This document shows, in pieces, positions 49,045-63,209 of a stretch of 64,000 bases of DNA. The position numbers and the translations under genes are program-made. Every line of letters begins with the position of its first letter. Within the stretch, counting starts at the first letter, position 1. Origin of the DNA: Mastigias papua (Eukaryota > Cnidaria > Scyphozoa > Rhizostomeae > Mastigiidae); NCBI GenBank assembly GCA_964019165.1, contig OZ025267.1, positions 6,570,252 to 6,634,251 on the forward strand, read 5' to 3'. The notes beneath the pieces were generated by a model. It searched no databases and was not told where the DNA came from. It saw nothing but the letters and a program-made list of their open reading frames with translations.

Positions 49045-52000
49045 ATGGTAATGAGGCTACGTAGTGTCACTGAAAACATGGCGGAAAAGGGTGGCAGGTC
49101 TAGAGAAAAGATTCAAGCAGATATCCGCAATCAAGGAGAAGTTGTTAGAAAACTGAAGCAGCAATCCCTAACAGATGAAACCAAGGAGCAGGTACCCCTT
49201 TGCTGTTGCTTTTAATTAGCTCTCACTGGTTAGACAATTAGAGGATTATAAGGGATTTTGTTTTGGGCCTAAGCCTAATACTTTTCTTTGTCTAGTTGTT
49301 ACATGTGAGCTGGGTCAGGGCACAGCCAAGACACTTAAGAGTATGAAACACTAAAACACGTGAAGAGTGTATTCAAGAGATTTATGGGATCTGTCGTATC
49401 AACTCTCACGGAATTGCGAAGCTAGCCAGTCAGTTGCTTACCGCAAAAAGGCCTTGGCCTCACTGCATGCAGAGCCCGGCACTCGAAATTTTTTGTCAGA
49501 GATGATAATGCACACCAGAGATGGGCGTGGACGGGTGTTGAAAGGCGACAGGGTGTGTTTTATATGGTTACTTTGAATATTTTCCAACTAACAGAACGAA
49601 AATAGTAAAGTAAAAATTGCTCTGGTGACATGCATGCTGCTCGGTACAGAACCTTTCACGGTAAAAAACAACAGAAAATAAATAAACTGGTTATACTTTC
49701 TATGCCAAAAATCTAGCAGGCACTGCAAGTGCACCCCTCAATTGCACACCTGACCTTTTGCCCGTGCACACCCAAGATCTCGTCAAAAAAGCCATATTCT
49801 GCAGTTGGTCATGGTGAATCTGAGTTCATATTTTTGGAAGATCTTCAGTGCAGAGTGTCAAGTTGGAGTTGTTTTGATGCAAAACTACTCTGTGAACAAT
49901 GTTGGTGCAACTCTCATTGAGGTCACGCCATTCAAGTAGCATTTTGTAAACAGGATCACTAACTATCCCCTCTTTCTGCTTATAAATTAGCAGTGCAGAA
50001 AATATCTTCAGCCCACACTGAATGTCAGATTCACCCAGAATACCTGGGACTTTTTGCTGCTCCAAACTTAGGAGTATGGTAGCTTTCAATGAGACCTCAC
50101 CTTTTCAGGCAGGTATTTGCCATGTGTGCATGCATGCAATCATTGTATAAGCATATACTGGGCATGCATGTATGCATATACTACAATAATGAAGCGTGCA
50201 CACATGCTTACTTTTCTGCTTGAAGATGGTTTTCAAAAGCAACAGCCTTTTATATGCAGCTGCCATGTTCCCCAGTATGGTTAGCTCGCCACCTGTGATA
50301 TAGTCCACAGGTTGTGATCAACCTTCGCATCTTTTTTCGTCTTCATGGCAAAAAGTAAATCTCAGTATCTGAATAAAACCAGGTTGCATTTCATGTAGAT
50401 GCTCTTAAATCCCAGATAGACTGGGGTGAATAGTAGGGGGTTAGAAAGTTTCTAATAGCCCGATAAATAGGGGAGTTGGAATAAATGGTGGTTGGTAGAA
50501 TATTTTCTAACTCTCAATAGCTGTTGGTGAGGGTTAAAGGAATCTCTTTCCAGCATATCTATATACACAGATTTCTGAAAAATTATGCATTGAATGGCTG
50601 CTAGTGTAGCAGTGACTTGAAATCCTACTTGAAATACTGAAGGAAAATCATTGAAAATTTAGCAACATGGTCTATGCACCTATTTGTGGAGGGTATGTTG
50701 CACGTTTTCATATATACATCTGGGCATGAACAATACATAACTTATCCCCCAGAAAGATGATGAAGCAGGGCTCATTACAAGTGATTTATGCCTGCAAGCT
50801 AACATCTGAGTACAAATGCCTGCCAATGCACAATGTGCCAGCAAATTAAAACAGAAATAGCTTGCAAAGATGTCTTTTATTGGGTTCTCACCTGTGCTAA
50901 GTGCTGTTACACTAAAATATGTAGCAGCAATGTCAAACCTTGTTCCTAGGTGTAAAAGTCTAGACTTTCTATGGTTATGACTGTTTTTGCCATTTTGTCA
51001 AGATGTAGCATCTATCAACTAGAATAAAAGAAAAGCAGGATTCTTCTTTGTGTGCATAATGCTTTGGTACTTCTTTGGTTCAGTGTGTGAACAGACATAG
51101 GAAATAATTTCTTTATTTTGCAAAAATATATATGCATATACAGGGATGAAAACCTAATATTTTGTATTTGAAAATTCCTCTTTGCCTTTTTGAACTAATA
51201 ACTTTTAACTCCAATGAGACTGCTTTATTGTCATAGTAAATGACTCAGAGTAAGTATAGAATCAGAAGTTTATAGGAAAGATGATACTTCCATACTTATC
51301 AATAGTTGGATAATATTATAATTCTTTTATAGGAACTGACATTCTAAATGAGCTTTTTTTGCAAAATATACCCAAGGATCTTGTCCTTACGAGTCAAGTC
51401 CAATGTGCCTAACATCAAATATTACACACTTTTTTCAAAATCTCAGGTTAGATTTTGCCTTATTGATTTTATTGAGCCAGCCAGACATACAAGTTAATTG
51501 AATTTTCTGTTTCTCTTGTGGGAACTTCACTGTGAAAATTATATTGGGGTTGAAGTAGTGCATTGTTCATTATTTCAAAATATTAGAAATCTTTAATGTC
51601 TGTAATGTTACATGCTGTTCTATGATATATAATTGAATTCCTGAACAATACTAGCCCTGTCTTTAACCTAAAATTTCAATGTCTTTTGATTGAAAATAAA
51701 TAGCCAGGGCATATTGGCACTGTTTATCAAATCTCTTTTTGTAGGATAGATGTTGTTTATCTATATCAGAGTAGAAACATCAATGTGAATGATTCTATTT
51801 GATCATTTAATTCAGTATCATTAATTATTTTTTTAGAGAAAGCTAATGTGTGCAAGCAAACTTTTTTGGATTTTATCATATTTGGTTTTTGTTACTTGGG
51901 TGATTTGACATAACTCTTTCTCACTTTTAGCTACAAAAAGAGATTGCCATCCTATTGGATTTAAAAAAGCAGCTTGGTGATGACAACAGCAAGCAGAAAT

Positions 52001-55000
52001 TTGTTCTTAAAACACCAAAGGTATTTTGGAATTATCATGTATCAAAAGCAGAGATAGCATTCATTAGATTTCTACATTTTTATTGTCATTTTGGGGTTCC
52101 TTTTTTCCTGTTCTTCTGTTTTGTAAGATCTTACAGCCCCCTGGCCAGTTTCAAATAAGCTCTCTGTAATCTTTTTCTTTTTAAACTTCAGGTATATAAC
52201 TCATACAGTGGAAAGCAATATCAAACCTATTGGGTGTTATGCTCATTGGGCACAAACCCAGTTCTAATTACAGTTTATCCCTTTCTCAAAAAAGATATGA
52301 AAGGATCTAATTGTTAGAACATCTCTCAAGCAAGTTGAAATTATCACATAGATGTTAACTTTGGCTTGGCCATGCCCTTCTATGTTAGCCCAACATACAA
52401 AGTGAAATAAACCTAAGTATTTATTTGTAGATATCATTCATGTGTGTTTTTGTAGCTGTATTTTTAGTTTTGTTAAGTTATGTGTTCTTCATGTTAATCA
52501 AATGGCTATGGAATTTTCATGGTATCTTGTACCCTGTGGTATCATCCCTGCTGTCTACAAATGGTTTCTGTGAAGTATGTTCCCAGGCTCTGATCCTCTT
52601 CCTACCTTTGCTTCAACCTTTTGTAGAGGATATCTAAAGGAAATTATTTGTATTTCACTATATCTTGTCTGTGTCCTACTTTTTTGTTATTTGTTTTGCT
52701 TATAATCATTTATAATTTTATCCAGGGCACCAGGGATTACAATCCAGCTCAAATGGCTATTAGAGAGAAAGTATTCAAAACAATAGTTAATTGTTTTCAT
52801 CGTCATGGAGCTGAACAAATTGACACACCTGTGTTTGAGCTTAAGGTATTGTGCTATTCAACACTTGTTCATCTTACTTTGCTAGTTCTATGACTTCAAC
52901 TCATTCGATTTTCCCCTTGCGTGCCAAGCCTTTTGAAAGAACGTGCTATGATATAAGTCCTACTTACAGCTCATGTACTGTTACCTTAAAGCCTTTCAAC
53001 ATGTCTGATATAAATTCTCCAAGAACTCTGCATATCCAATTTACTCTTTTGCATATTGGGCGATGAAATCAGAGCTGCATGTTTACGCCTGACTTGATAA
53101 GACAGTCCTATTTCTATTATCTGTTAACAGGAAACATTGACTGGAAAATATGGCGAAGATTCAAAACTTATTTATGACCTGAAAGATCAAGGTGGTGAAC
53201 TATTGTCATTAAGATATGATTTAACTGTATCTTTTTCTCCATATGTTAGTCTTATTGCATATTCATTTATTGGAAAGTGTTGTATTTTGTCTGTAGTACA
53301 AACTTTTGAATATGTATATATGTTTTTATATATGTACTTATCTAACTAATTTATTTATACTGTTATGTGCACATTTACATTAAGTTTTCTATATGCTTCA
53401 GCTAGTTTCTGCAAGCACTCTATTACCCAAATAAATCTGGCACCTTTTTCGTTCTTCAGCAACATGTAATTTGCCATATTTTCATTTTTCTGCAGTGGTG
53501 GCATTCAGGGGTGGCTGGACAATATTTTTGGTGGGGTTCTAGTTGGGTGACAAAAAATGTAGGGATTGAAGGTACTACATGAGTATGAAATGTGTGCTAT
53601 AAGCCTGCGTTTGCACTTTGCTATGAAAACTAGGTGTTCGTTTTAATTAGTAGTACATGGTGCTTTGTCCAGGGTTGACTATTGGCATCAAAGTCAATGT
53701 ATTAAACTTATACAAAGTGGAACTGGGAGTTCCAACAAAGTTTTGCTGAGAAACCTGCGACTTCATTTTTGGATCTGTAGAAAGTTATGCTCAAGTACGT
53801 TTGCTAGAAATAAGTGGATGGAGTACAGCCTCCCACCACCCCCCCCCCATGGCTCCACCACACATGACATATAAGCAAGTTTTCCTCTTTTCAATATTTA
53901 TACTACCATTTGTTTTGCGTCTGAGTGTTGTTAAAAATAATAGTCTTGCTTGCCACCTTGACTTGAATAAAGGTACCATTTGCACGATACGTTGCAATGA
54001 ATAAAATTGATAAAATCAAGAGGTTTCACATAGCGAGAGTGTATAGAAGAGATAACCCTGCAATGACCAAAGGTCGATACAGAGAGTTTTATCAATGTGT
54101 AAGTCGATCCTTTAAAATTGTTTTCCAATGAATTTAAAGTTTGTAATCATGAGAATTTCACGCTTTTCGTTGACATACAGAAGTACATCGTTATATTTGT
54201 CAATTAGACTTTCTATTAAGGAACTCTGCCATTTTTTAATTGCTGGACTGTATTTTCCTGTTTGAGTGTTATAGATCACGACAACACTAGTATAATTTCT
54301 TGTAAAAAGCGATTTCTTTTATTGTTTGCATTTAAATCCTTTGGTTTAGTTTTGGTGAGGGTTTAACTCAGTTTTTAAAGACGCTCCCTTCGTAATTCAT
54401 ATTCTTTTGTTTGTTAGCTAGTTCTCTTCATTTCTGTTTTTTATAAGTAGTGGCTCTCTGCCAAATCTGTGTTTCAGTATTTAATTATAGAGCCTTAGAT
54501 TTGCATTTCTGCTCCTTTCGTTTGGCCAGGTACGGTAGAGCCATATGAAAAGAAATGATATCGAATTAATGGCTGTTTTTTACGATTGTTGATGGTTAGT
54601 ATCCACGAAGTTTTCCGTTGTAGGATTTTGATATAGCAGGCCAGTATGACGCTATGATCCCCGACGCCGAATGCATAAAAGTTGCGTGTGAAATCTTATC
54701 AGAACTGGACATTGGTGATTTCGTTGTCAAGGTACTTATCCTTAAATATCATATTGGATCAATGGATAATTCTGGCTTGCTATAGCCACAAGGTCATTCA
54801 GATATTCGCTCTATTCATGGAGAGTGAAACTTGCAAAACATTTGGCTTCATTCATTTTGAGCTTTGCGTCATTTGATCGTTCGTTTGTTTCTTCGTTTTG
54901 TTCATTCACTCGTTGCTTTTCTTCGTGGATACGTTTCATTTGCTTATTCGTATTTCATTTGATTCAAATTTCCACTTACTTAACTGTGCATGATAGAATA

Positions 55001-58000
55001 TCTAGCGCAATACAGTTTTCTGGCAATGTTTATGGCTAGTACAAAATCTGGGTGTCATCTTCATTGAGCATTAGCTGCTCAACTATATTTTTATCGTTAT
55101 TTACTGTTGTGATAAGTTAATATGATAAGTTTGATTTTGAGTTGGATTATGTTCCTTTGTTTAGTTTTAAAATGTTATGAACAGGCGTGAATCATGGCCT
55201 TAAATATTTAAAGCCAGAGATGCGTAAATGAGCTTTCGTTTGCTTTATACTGTCAGTACCATAGGAGATGGTTAAGCATTTTGTAACACACTGACGTACT
55301 TCTTACGTCAGATGCACATCATGATATGCAATGTTGGCGGATGATATTTGAAAAGTGAACGGCGGGAATATATAGCCAAATATGAATCCGACATCACATG
55401 ACTGGAGTTTTAGTGGGTCCGAAGTTTTACTTGTGTTTCTAAATACCTGCATATTCTTCCCTTGGTTGATAAGTCTAAGGGAGAAAATGACGTACTCTCA
55501 TTCATCCTCTTTTAACAATTTTCATACTTAGGTGAGTGTTGGACAGAAGGTGTATTTTCAACATGCTATGGACTGTTTACGTTTTCACTGCAGTATTGAT
55601 ACCACTCTATGTTCGACACGATGGAATGCATCAATCATCTGACTACCTGATAAATACCACCATTCGAGCTTTCATCCTATACAAATTCTGACAAACTTTT
55701 ATATGGTTTATTTTTGCTTACCTTTTGTCGATTCTAGGTAAACCACAGGAAGTTGTTGGACGGAATTTTTGCCGTATGTGGAGTTCCAGAGGAAAAATTC
55801 CAGACCATTTGTTCTGCAGTTGATAAATTAGACAAGGTATTTCAGTATATAGACAAATTGCATCTAATCTTGTATTGAATCGAAAAAATAGCTTATTCTA
55901 TAAAAAGCAATACAAATTGGATAAATAATTTCTCAAAATCTTTCTCCACATAAGGTTGTAACCATTGTTAAGATTCGTGTGGTACATCTTGGACTATTAT
56001 CTTGCTTTAAAGTTTTTCTTTTCTCCCCTCTTTTCATAAGTGAAGAGTGATATTATCCAAAATGGATGCTTTATCCAGAAGAGCTATTGTAATATATATC
56101 ACTTTTATATATTAGGAAGTAGAGCCATGAGAAGCTCCAAAGAATAAAAAGAGGGTTTTTTCTTTTAGTCACCCTGGGAAGAAGTCGAGCATGAAATGGT
56201 AAAGGAAAAGGGTTTACCTCAAGAGGTTGCGAATAAAATTGGAGTGTATGTGAGACAGAAAGGTATGTTTAGTCATAAATTCAATAGCTTTTAAGAAGTG
56301 TACGAGTATTTGAGAATGTTAGCGTTGATTCTGAAATCTTTCTCGATGTTTTGTTTGTCCAGAGCAGTTGTTTAGGACAGCTGAGACTTCGAAGGGATTT
56401 ATCGGCAGTGTAGCTTGATCGGAGAATTGAAAATAGCTGTTACTTTGTGAACTTTCAAGAACGTGAAAGAGAAAGAGGGGAACGTGACGATTATTGGCTA
56501 GACCTGTTTACACAAGAATCTGATACTGTAGCTCGTAATGATTTGTATTGCTTGTTGCGATATTGCTGTTGATATTTTGTATATTTCCCTATGATTAATT
56601 TCCACTTGCCACACATGGTTACGATGAGCAAATACATATCATAAGGCTTATAGGCTGATTATGTTTTCTGATTTTTGTCCATATTCTATGACTGCATGTC
56701 ATATATTTGTGACGGTATTTGTCTATAGCTACGGTGTGCCGTCGTAAGGATGCTCTCCCTCGAGTGAAATGCTTTATCAAATTTTTATCTCAATACACAA
56801 GCACAGAAAGCATAGAATAGTATTTCACAAGTACAGTCTCTGATTTATGCCACCTTTTTGCGACAATGGTAGCTTCTTTATGAGAAGTTTGCATTTTGTA
56901 AATTTGCTTGTCTAGCACTTTAGCTTATACCATTTATGGAGCATACACCAATTTTAGACGGGAATTTTATGCATTCTATATCACTCATCCTCACGGTAAA
57001 TTTTGCATTCTTTGGGTCCGTGCGCAGCATAAATTTGTATGAGTCAGTACCCATTGAAACTTATCATTGGTCACCAAGATCATTCTTGCTATCTGCTAGC
57101 TCTCCCCCTTCATAGTTGAAGATTAAGCTAAAGAGTCCGGTTTTCTGAGCAAGTCTTGTGGACATGTCTTTTTGGCACACCTTTTGAGCTTGCGTTCTGA
57201 GCACGTTTTCTAAGCATGTCTTTTGATTGTGTCTTGTGAGCGTGCCTTCCGAGCATATGTCTTGAGAATATCTTTCTATGCATAGCTTCTGAACTTGCTT
57301 TCTTGAACATCTCCTCTTAACGTGTCTGCTGAACATGTCGTCTCGAATGTGAAAACGTATTTATTTGTGAATGGCTGCTTTCTTTTAGGGCGATTGGACT
57401 TGGTTGAGAAAATCGAAAAAGATGAAGTGTTGATGAACAATAAATTCATTAAACAGGGAATAGCTGATATGAAATTATTCTTAGAATATTTGGATATTTA
57501 TAATGTCTGTGATAAGGTGAGATAAAGTATCATGGTTCAAATGAGAAAAGTATTGTGTTTGGGCAGGACAGCAGAGTTTGTTAACTGTTTCTTCCATAGA
57601 TGAACTTGTAGGCATACCCTACAGAACACCTCAGGACTTCTTGTAGGCATACCCTACAGAACACCTCAGGACTTTTCATGATTTGAAGTTCCAAGAAAGA
57701 AGCTATCTCTTGGACATTGTAATAGCTAGACTATCCTTGTAATGGCACATTGCTCGGTATGAAAATACGAAGATCCTTGGGCATTTTTGGGACAGACCTT
57801 GGACGTTTCACTGTCGTATCGCATATCCTATATGAAATATCAGATTTTTGTTGGTATGCGTGTCTTACAGACACAATTATGCTAGTCGTTTTATCCAATG
57901 TTACTTCTCTATCCGCCAGGTTTCCTTTGATCTAAGTGTGGCGAGAGGACTTGATTATTATACTGGTGTGATTTTTGAAGCAGTGCTCACTACTTTGCCA

Positions 58001-61000
58001 TCAGAGCTGACTAAATCCAATCCAGGTAATGGCTACTTATCAATTGCTATACCTTTATTCCGGCTTCCAATTGTTCATTAAGATAATTTTGTTATAGGAA
58101 TTATCTTCACGTTCTAAGACCTGTACCCCCTTTCTTGCATTCCTTTTTTGTCGTCACATATTGAGTAGGGTTTCCTATTACTTACTCCTTCCATCAGGGC
58201 ATATTTTTGTTTCGTCTCAGATCGCCAGGAGGGCTTTCAGTTCTCTTTGCACCCAAAATCTTTCTACCGTATACCTAGTTTGATGTTAAGTCATTCTCAA
58301 CGATATTCCTAGTAGTTTTTGTATCCTAGTAAGTCAGTTTGACTCAACAGCTTGTAACGTCCTTTAGCCATGTTGGACCAGTTTTCAACAATGCTTAATA
58401 GCTTCATGTTATGAGATGCAAAGTTTCTTCGCTGCACGCATTATTTCATGAAGAAATACTGAAAATGGTCCTTTGAACCCCCTCTTCTCCTTCTCCTTCT
58501 CCTTCTGTTTATAGCATTCAGCTCTAGTAGCATTTCGTTTTCCCATCCCTGTAGTGTGTGTTTAAGAATATTTCCCATTACTATGATGCAATGACACTTC
58601 GAATACAATGGAATAGCCTACAGTAATTTGAATTTCGGTATAGAAATTGACTTCACGCAAGTTAAAGAAAACGTTTACAATTCTGCTCATAAAACTCATT
58701 GATTTTGAATATGCTCGTTAAATTTGCTTTCCTCCTCATGCAGGTGAGCAAGTCGGTGTCGGATCAATATCTGGAGGAGGTAGATATGATGATCTAGTTG
58801 GAATGTTTGACGCTAAAGGCAGAAAGGTTGGCATTTAATATCAATGCAAATACAATTTATCATAAATCGTTAATTCGTTGTTTCCTCTGACTGTGAGTTA
58901 GATTTCCAATAAAGACTAATAAAATAAATTTCTATATACATATATACATACACTACATTTATAGCTAGGGCCCTCCCACTTTTTTAGCATATTTATAAAG
59001 ATATTTAGATTTTCTGCCGATTTCATATGATTTGGCAGTCCATTCCATACTTGGGGTCCTGGGGATCGGAGGGTATTTGAGCCAAAGGTGACTTGATTTG
59101 GTCTATAATGTTGTAAATTGTTGATTTGTCTTAATTCAATCGTAAATAGTCAATTCGTTGTTTCTTCCGACTTTAAGTCAGATTTCCCAAACTAATTGTT
59201 AAGAAAAATTCGAACAAGTCTGGAACATGTTGGCTTGTATCGTTTTGCGAAAGTATAACTGAAGTGTATAGCTTCTGTAAAGCAACTTAAAGATTAACAA
59301 GCACTTATGAAATTTTATTGTAAGGATGGAACTTGGTAGTTTCTGAGTCTCGTATTTTGCATGCTGTGTTGAAAGTTGAACTTTAAGTATGTTTGATTGT
59401 ATCCCTAGGTGCCCTGTGTTGGTATTAGCATTGGCATTGAGAGGATATTCTCAATTATGGAAGCAAAAGCTCGGGTAGATATATTTTCCTAATTTCCATC
59501 AAGAGACTCTCGCCAGAATCATTCGATTTTATTAACAATGACTCATTTTTTTGATAATAGAACATTAAGAATATGATGTTTCACACATTTCTTATATTCG
59601 TTAAAAATTATGCATGCAATTTTTGAGTATTGATGCAAATCCGTCAGATAGCTTCTTTTTTCTTCTAATTTGTGCTTAACGCAGGACGTTAGTTTTTGCA
59701 TTCGAGTGAAAATACAGCTGTTATGCAATGGTTTCCTTTTGGGAATTGTCTATGAATTTTATTTTTGGCCAAGTTAATCAGTACAACTGCAGATGACTTT
59801 AATGTCAAGTTTGCTGAAAAGATGAAATGTTTTTTCAGATTTTGTCTTTGTCAGTTCTAATTTCGTTCGTCTTAGGCTTCAGATGTTAAAGTAAGAAGAA
59901 CACAAACCCAAATTTTTGTGGCGTCTGGACAAAAAAATATGATTAAAGAACGCATGAAGCTTGCCAATGAATTATGGCAACAGGGAATCAAGGTAAATGA
60001 ATGTATGCATGATTTGTACTATATCACTCATCACTGTGAATGCTTACAGAACGCCAAATTGATAAAGCACCGGGTTGTGTATCATTTATTTTCATTTATT
60101 TTTTGACTTTAATCTCCGATCTGTTCATCCTTTGTTTATGGTGTATCAGACTATATGCCTATTATTCTGATACCAGGGCTCTTAAATTTGGTGGTCATTC
60201 CGGCCGCGTTTTAGAGTTAAGAACTTAAGCTAGGCCGCACATTTCCAGCTGTCAGTAACTTCATGTCAACACAAACTCTGATTCCACAACAATAGTCATT
60301 TCTTTGCTCTTCGACTTCACAATATTGAACACTCAAAAACTGCACAACGATACTAGGAGGACAAAAGAAGTATCAGTGTTCTGGGCCACTTTGAGATGTC
60401 GTTAAGGCTGCGTTTGGTCCGGGGGCAACCATTTGAATAGGCCTGCCATACTGCTACTTGTTATTTCCCTGTATTACCTCCTTGCATTGTAGATTTTCCT
60501 TTTCTTTGCTTTACGCTATTACCTTATTTTCTCTTCCTGCAACTACGCCAGCTGTTTTATGACAAGTGATGAAAGGGTTTTTCAGATTTGTTAAAGGCCG
60601 GGTGAAACGCAAAAATCAATTTTTCTAAACCTGACAAAAACATTTGCATTTGCATCACTTCTTTTTTGTTTTTTGCGATGTTCTCGTGACTTTCAAAATT
60701 TCTTCCATCGTTGTCTTTTTCCAAAGCAATCGAAAAGTCAAACAAGAGCTTCGGATTTCGTTGTGTGCTGGATTTTCAAGTGTTACTGCTTGTGGAGTAA
60801 AGAAGTGTCCTGAAATATAGGATCTCTGTGGTTATTCAGAAAATTTAAGTTTAGGAAAGAATCTGTTCTGGATATATTTGATTGATCTTTGCCGGTACCT
60901 TGTATTCATTAAGCATTTGAAATTATGAAGTGGTGATACTGTGTTGTAAAATCAAGAGATTTTCTTTTTTAAGACGAAGATACGACAGGACTACGAGAGA

Positions 61001-61592
61001 GCCTAGATATTCTTCACGAGCCTTAGTTCTGCACACATCCTCTTAGATAAAGTTTTAGCAGTTATCTATTTCTTGGTGTTTTGCATAGACTTTGCTAGTT
61101 GAAAAAGTGGCACAAGTATATGGTACTTTGAAAACTGAGAAGCAGCTTGATACCAGATTCCACTAGCACTTTGATTTCAAAAGCGCTCTTATTCACGATA
61201 TACACAGTATTAGTATCATGGAAAGATTCACTCCCACTGATTTTCTTTCAATGTTGGAAGCGGTCCAAGTCCAATAAGGGTTCTTTTTCGTTACACATAG
61301 CTTCAATCTTCATTCAACTTATTATCTCCCTAAGTTATTGTACATGAATCGGATTCCAATGATGCAGGAGACGGCTTCTTTCACTTGTTCAGATTTAGTA
61401 CTCATACTGGCTCAATATTGACCATATTATATATTTCCTTTTCAGACTGAAATCCTTTATAAAAACAACCCAAAGCTGCTAAACCAATTCCAATACTGTG
61501 AGGAGAATGGAATTCCATTTTGCGCAGTAATTGGTGAAAGTGAATTAGAGACTGGTGTGGTGAAGCTCAGAGATATGAAATCAAGAAATGAG
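49045..61592 (+). CDS. HARS1: Histidine-tRNA ligase (class II, WHEP domain), last exon not found
   Basis: Fourteen exons: 49045-49191, 51931-52020, 52726-52845, 53131-53226, 53973-54098, 54624-54731, 55738-55836, 56169-56262, 57389-57516, 57920-58025, 58744-58826, 59409-59474, 59876-59992 and 61446-61592. They sum to 1527 nt, 509 codons, all in phase. The enzyme charges tRNA-His. Residues about 12-60 form the WHEP domain ([19 protein letters not shown]). GTRDY opens the catalytic core, motif 2 is [18 protein letters not shown], the HisA signatures are [10 protein letters not shown] and [12 protein letters not shown], and motif 3 is [10 protein letters not shown]. The anticodon-binding domain follows ([10 protein letters not shown] onward). 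The cytosolic start is probably the Met of MAEKGG (49078); two in-frame ATGs upstream add [11 protein letters not shown]. After exon 14 a final stretch of perhaps 15-20 residues is expected and was not identified before 64000. Confidence 0.96.
57130..57345. repeat. Degenerate short tandem repeat in HARS1 intron 8
   Basis: About a dozen diverged copies of a roughly 17-bp unit resembling GAGCATGTCTTCT run through this stretch. The periodicity keeps the minus strand open in two frames, producing Cys/Arg/Lys-rich readings that are not genes. Confidence 0.6.
57605..57674. repeat. Perfect 35-bp tandem duplication in HARS1 intron 9
   Basis: Two adjacent identical 35-bp copies (57605-57639 and 57640-57674), each beginning CTTGTAGGCATACCC. 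Perfect identity indicates a recent duplication or an assembly artefact. Confidence 0.85.
58486..58508. repeat. CTCCTT microsatellite
   Basis: Short run of CTTCTCCTT units in intron 10 of HARS1. Confidence 0.7.
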
Positions 61593-62289
61593 GTGGGCTA
61601 CACTTTTTTATGAATTATTTCTAATTGAAAGCTGAAAATTATTAAAATTGAAAGTAGATTCTTCCGCTGTTTTTCGACAAACTGCTCTCAATCATGGAAA
61701 GTATTCTAGCCCAAGCATAATATGCACTTAAGTTTTCTTTGCGTCCATATTTGCTTTCTCCCTCCAGTTCTTTTTACGTTTTAAAGCCTGTGTAATCTTT
61801 TTCTCGATTGTTATGGAGCACTCGTGCTACTAAGATTCCCCTGTGAAAAAAGTGAGTGAGTTCCTAGGAAGCTCTTCCAATTTGGCTATTTGGCTTTTGC
61901 ACTGGCCAGATCTTGTTCTTTCTTGTTTTTGAATCGTGTATAGATAAATAATCATTGCTTTGTGATATTCCCTTGAGATACATGTACCTTCCGCTGGGAT
62001 AGACAACACGCTCTGCCAGCTCAGTCGGGTCGCTTATGCAGTGATCCCTGTGATCCCTTGATAGATATCTCGAATTCCTGCAGGACATGTAGTACTTCAA
62101 GGAAACTAGATTTGATTGCTATTAAGATTTGATTGCTGCGCACTGGATGCTAACTGCGCAATAGTTTATTAGCTCTACTTTAGTCACGCAGTATAATAGG
62201 TCAAAATTTTATCAAAATATTTGACATCACATTTCAATGCAAGATCTCTAGTATGAATGAGAATTTCAAGTATGTAATGAGAAATATGA
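61593..62289. other. Region after HARS1 exon 14
   Basis: Begins with a donor (GTGGGC) and is probably intron. No exon encoding a typical HARS1 C-terminus was found. Nothing else is recognisable. Confidence 0.4.
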
Positions 62290-62744
62290 GAACAATTCCT
62301 TCAGCCCAAGAGCAAGAAAAATTAACCTTATCAGAACTGTAGCTCATAAGGCACTTATGATTTGCTCTAGAACTAAATTAGGCTCTGAGCTGGACACTAT
62401 AAAACAATTGCTAAGTGACAATGGATATCCACAAGATGTCCTTATTCCTTCCATTAAGGAAGAACTAGCCAACATTTCATCAGAAAAGCAGTTTGGTCCT
62501 GAAAAGTGCCCGGTTTACCTGAAATTGCTCTGGGTTCCATTACCTCTTGTTTCTATGCTGTGAAGCATCGTATGGTTTACAATACTAGGTTCATACCACC
62601 ATCTACTAAAGTAACCGTTCCTACCACTCATAAATGTTGTGTAGTCTATAATTTCGCCCCGAAATGAAGCTCGGTATGTAGGACGCACTAGGCAGAGACT
62701 AGCAGACAGAATAAAACAACATGTTCCCAAGAGGATTAGGAAGA

Positions 62745-62806
62745 AAAGCAATATAGTAAGAGAACAGCAGTATTGTAAGAGAACAGCAATATAGTAAGAG
62801 AACAGC
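62745..62806. repeat. Three copies of a 19-20-bp unit inside the Penelope-like element
   Basis: AGCAATATAGTAAGAGAAC, AGCAGTATTGTAAGAGAAC and AGCAATATAGTAAGAGAAC follow each other directly. The expansion lies between the GIY-YIG motif and the C-terminal segment and contributes stops. Confidence 0.85.
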
Positions 62807-63156
62807 CACCTCGTATGTGCAAAGTAATAACCCTAAAATGAATTGTGATTCGGTCATAGGACATCTTATTACAAATCCAGAATGCACCAAAATGTATGCA
62901 GACGATAATTTTCGGATCATTGGGCAAGTAGGATCGTCCTTTCATTTATGTTTTTTGGAATCAGTTTACATAAAGACTCTATACCCAGTCTTTGTATATA
63001 CAAAAAGAGTTCATTTTCTCACTTGGACTCTTCAAGTACAAAATGGTGAATAGGTGCTAATTGGCTAATCATAGGGCCAGACAGAGGCATTATTCATTAT
63101 ATCTCGTGTATCCGCATCTGGCTACATTTCGGTTCACCTTTCGGTCGTTATCCGAC

Positions 63157-63209
63157 GTTTCATACTCTGATGAGTGTCGGACGAATAAAGGCTCTCAGTA
63201 TGCTCAAAG
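63157..63209 (+). ncRNA. Hammerhead-like motif at Penelope-like 3' end, A15.1 lost
   Basis: Helix I pairs perfectly (CAUACU with AGUAUG) and the core CUGAUGA (63167-63173) and the short helix II are intact. GAAA is replaced by GAAU, so the conserved A15.1-U16.1 pair is lost. The expected cleavage C is at 63196. Activity is unlikely. Confidence 0.6.

Noticed and set aside
57064..57336. Two overlapping Cys/Arg/Lys-rich minus-strand frames
   Set aside because: They arise from a degenerate tandem repeat inside a HARS1 intron.
62203..62256. Candidate last exon of HARS1 after a TATAATAG acceptor
   Set aside because: The reading (VKILSKYLTSHF) does not resemble known HARS1 C-termini, and similar chance candidates are expected in AT-rich sequence.
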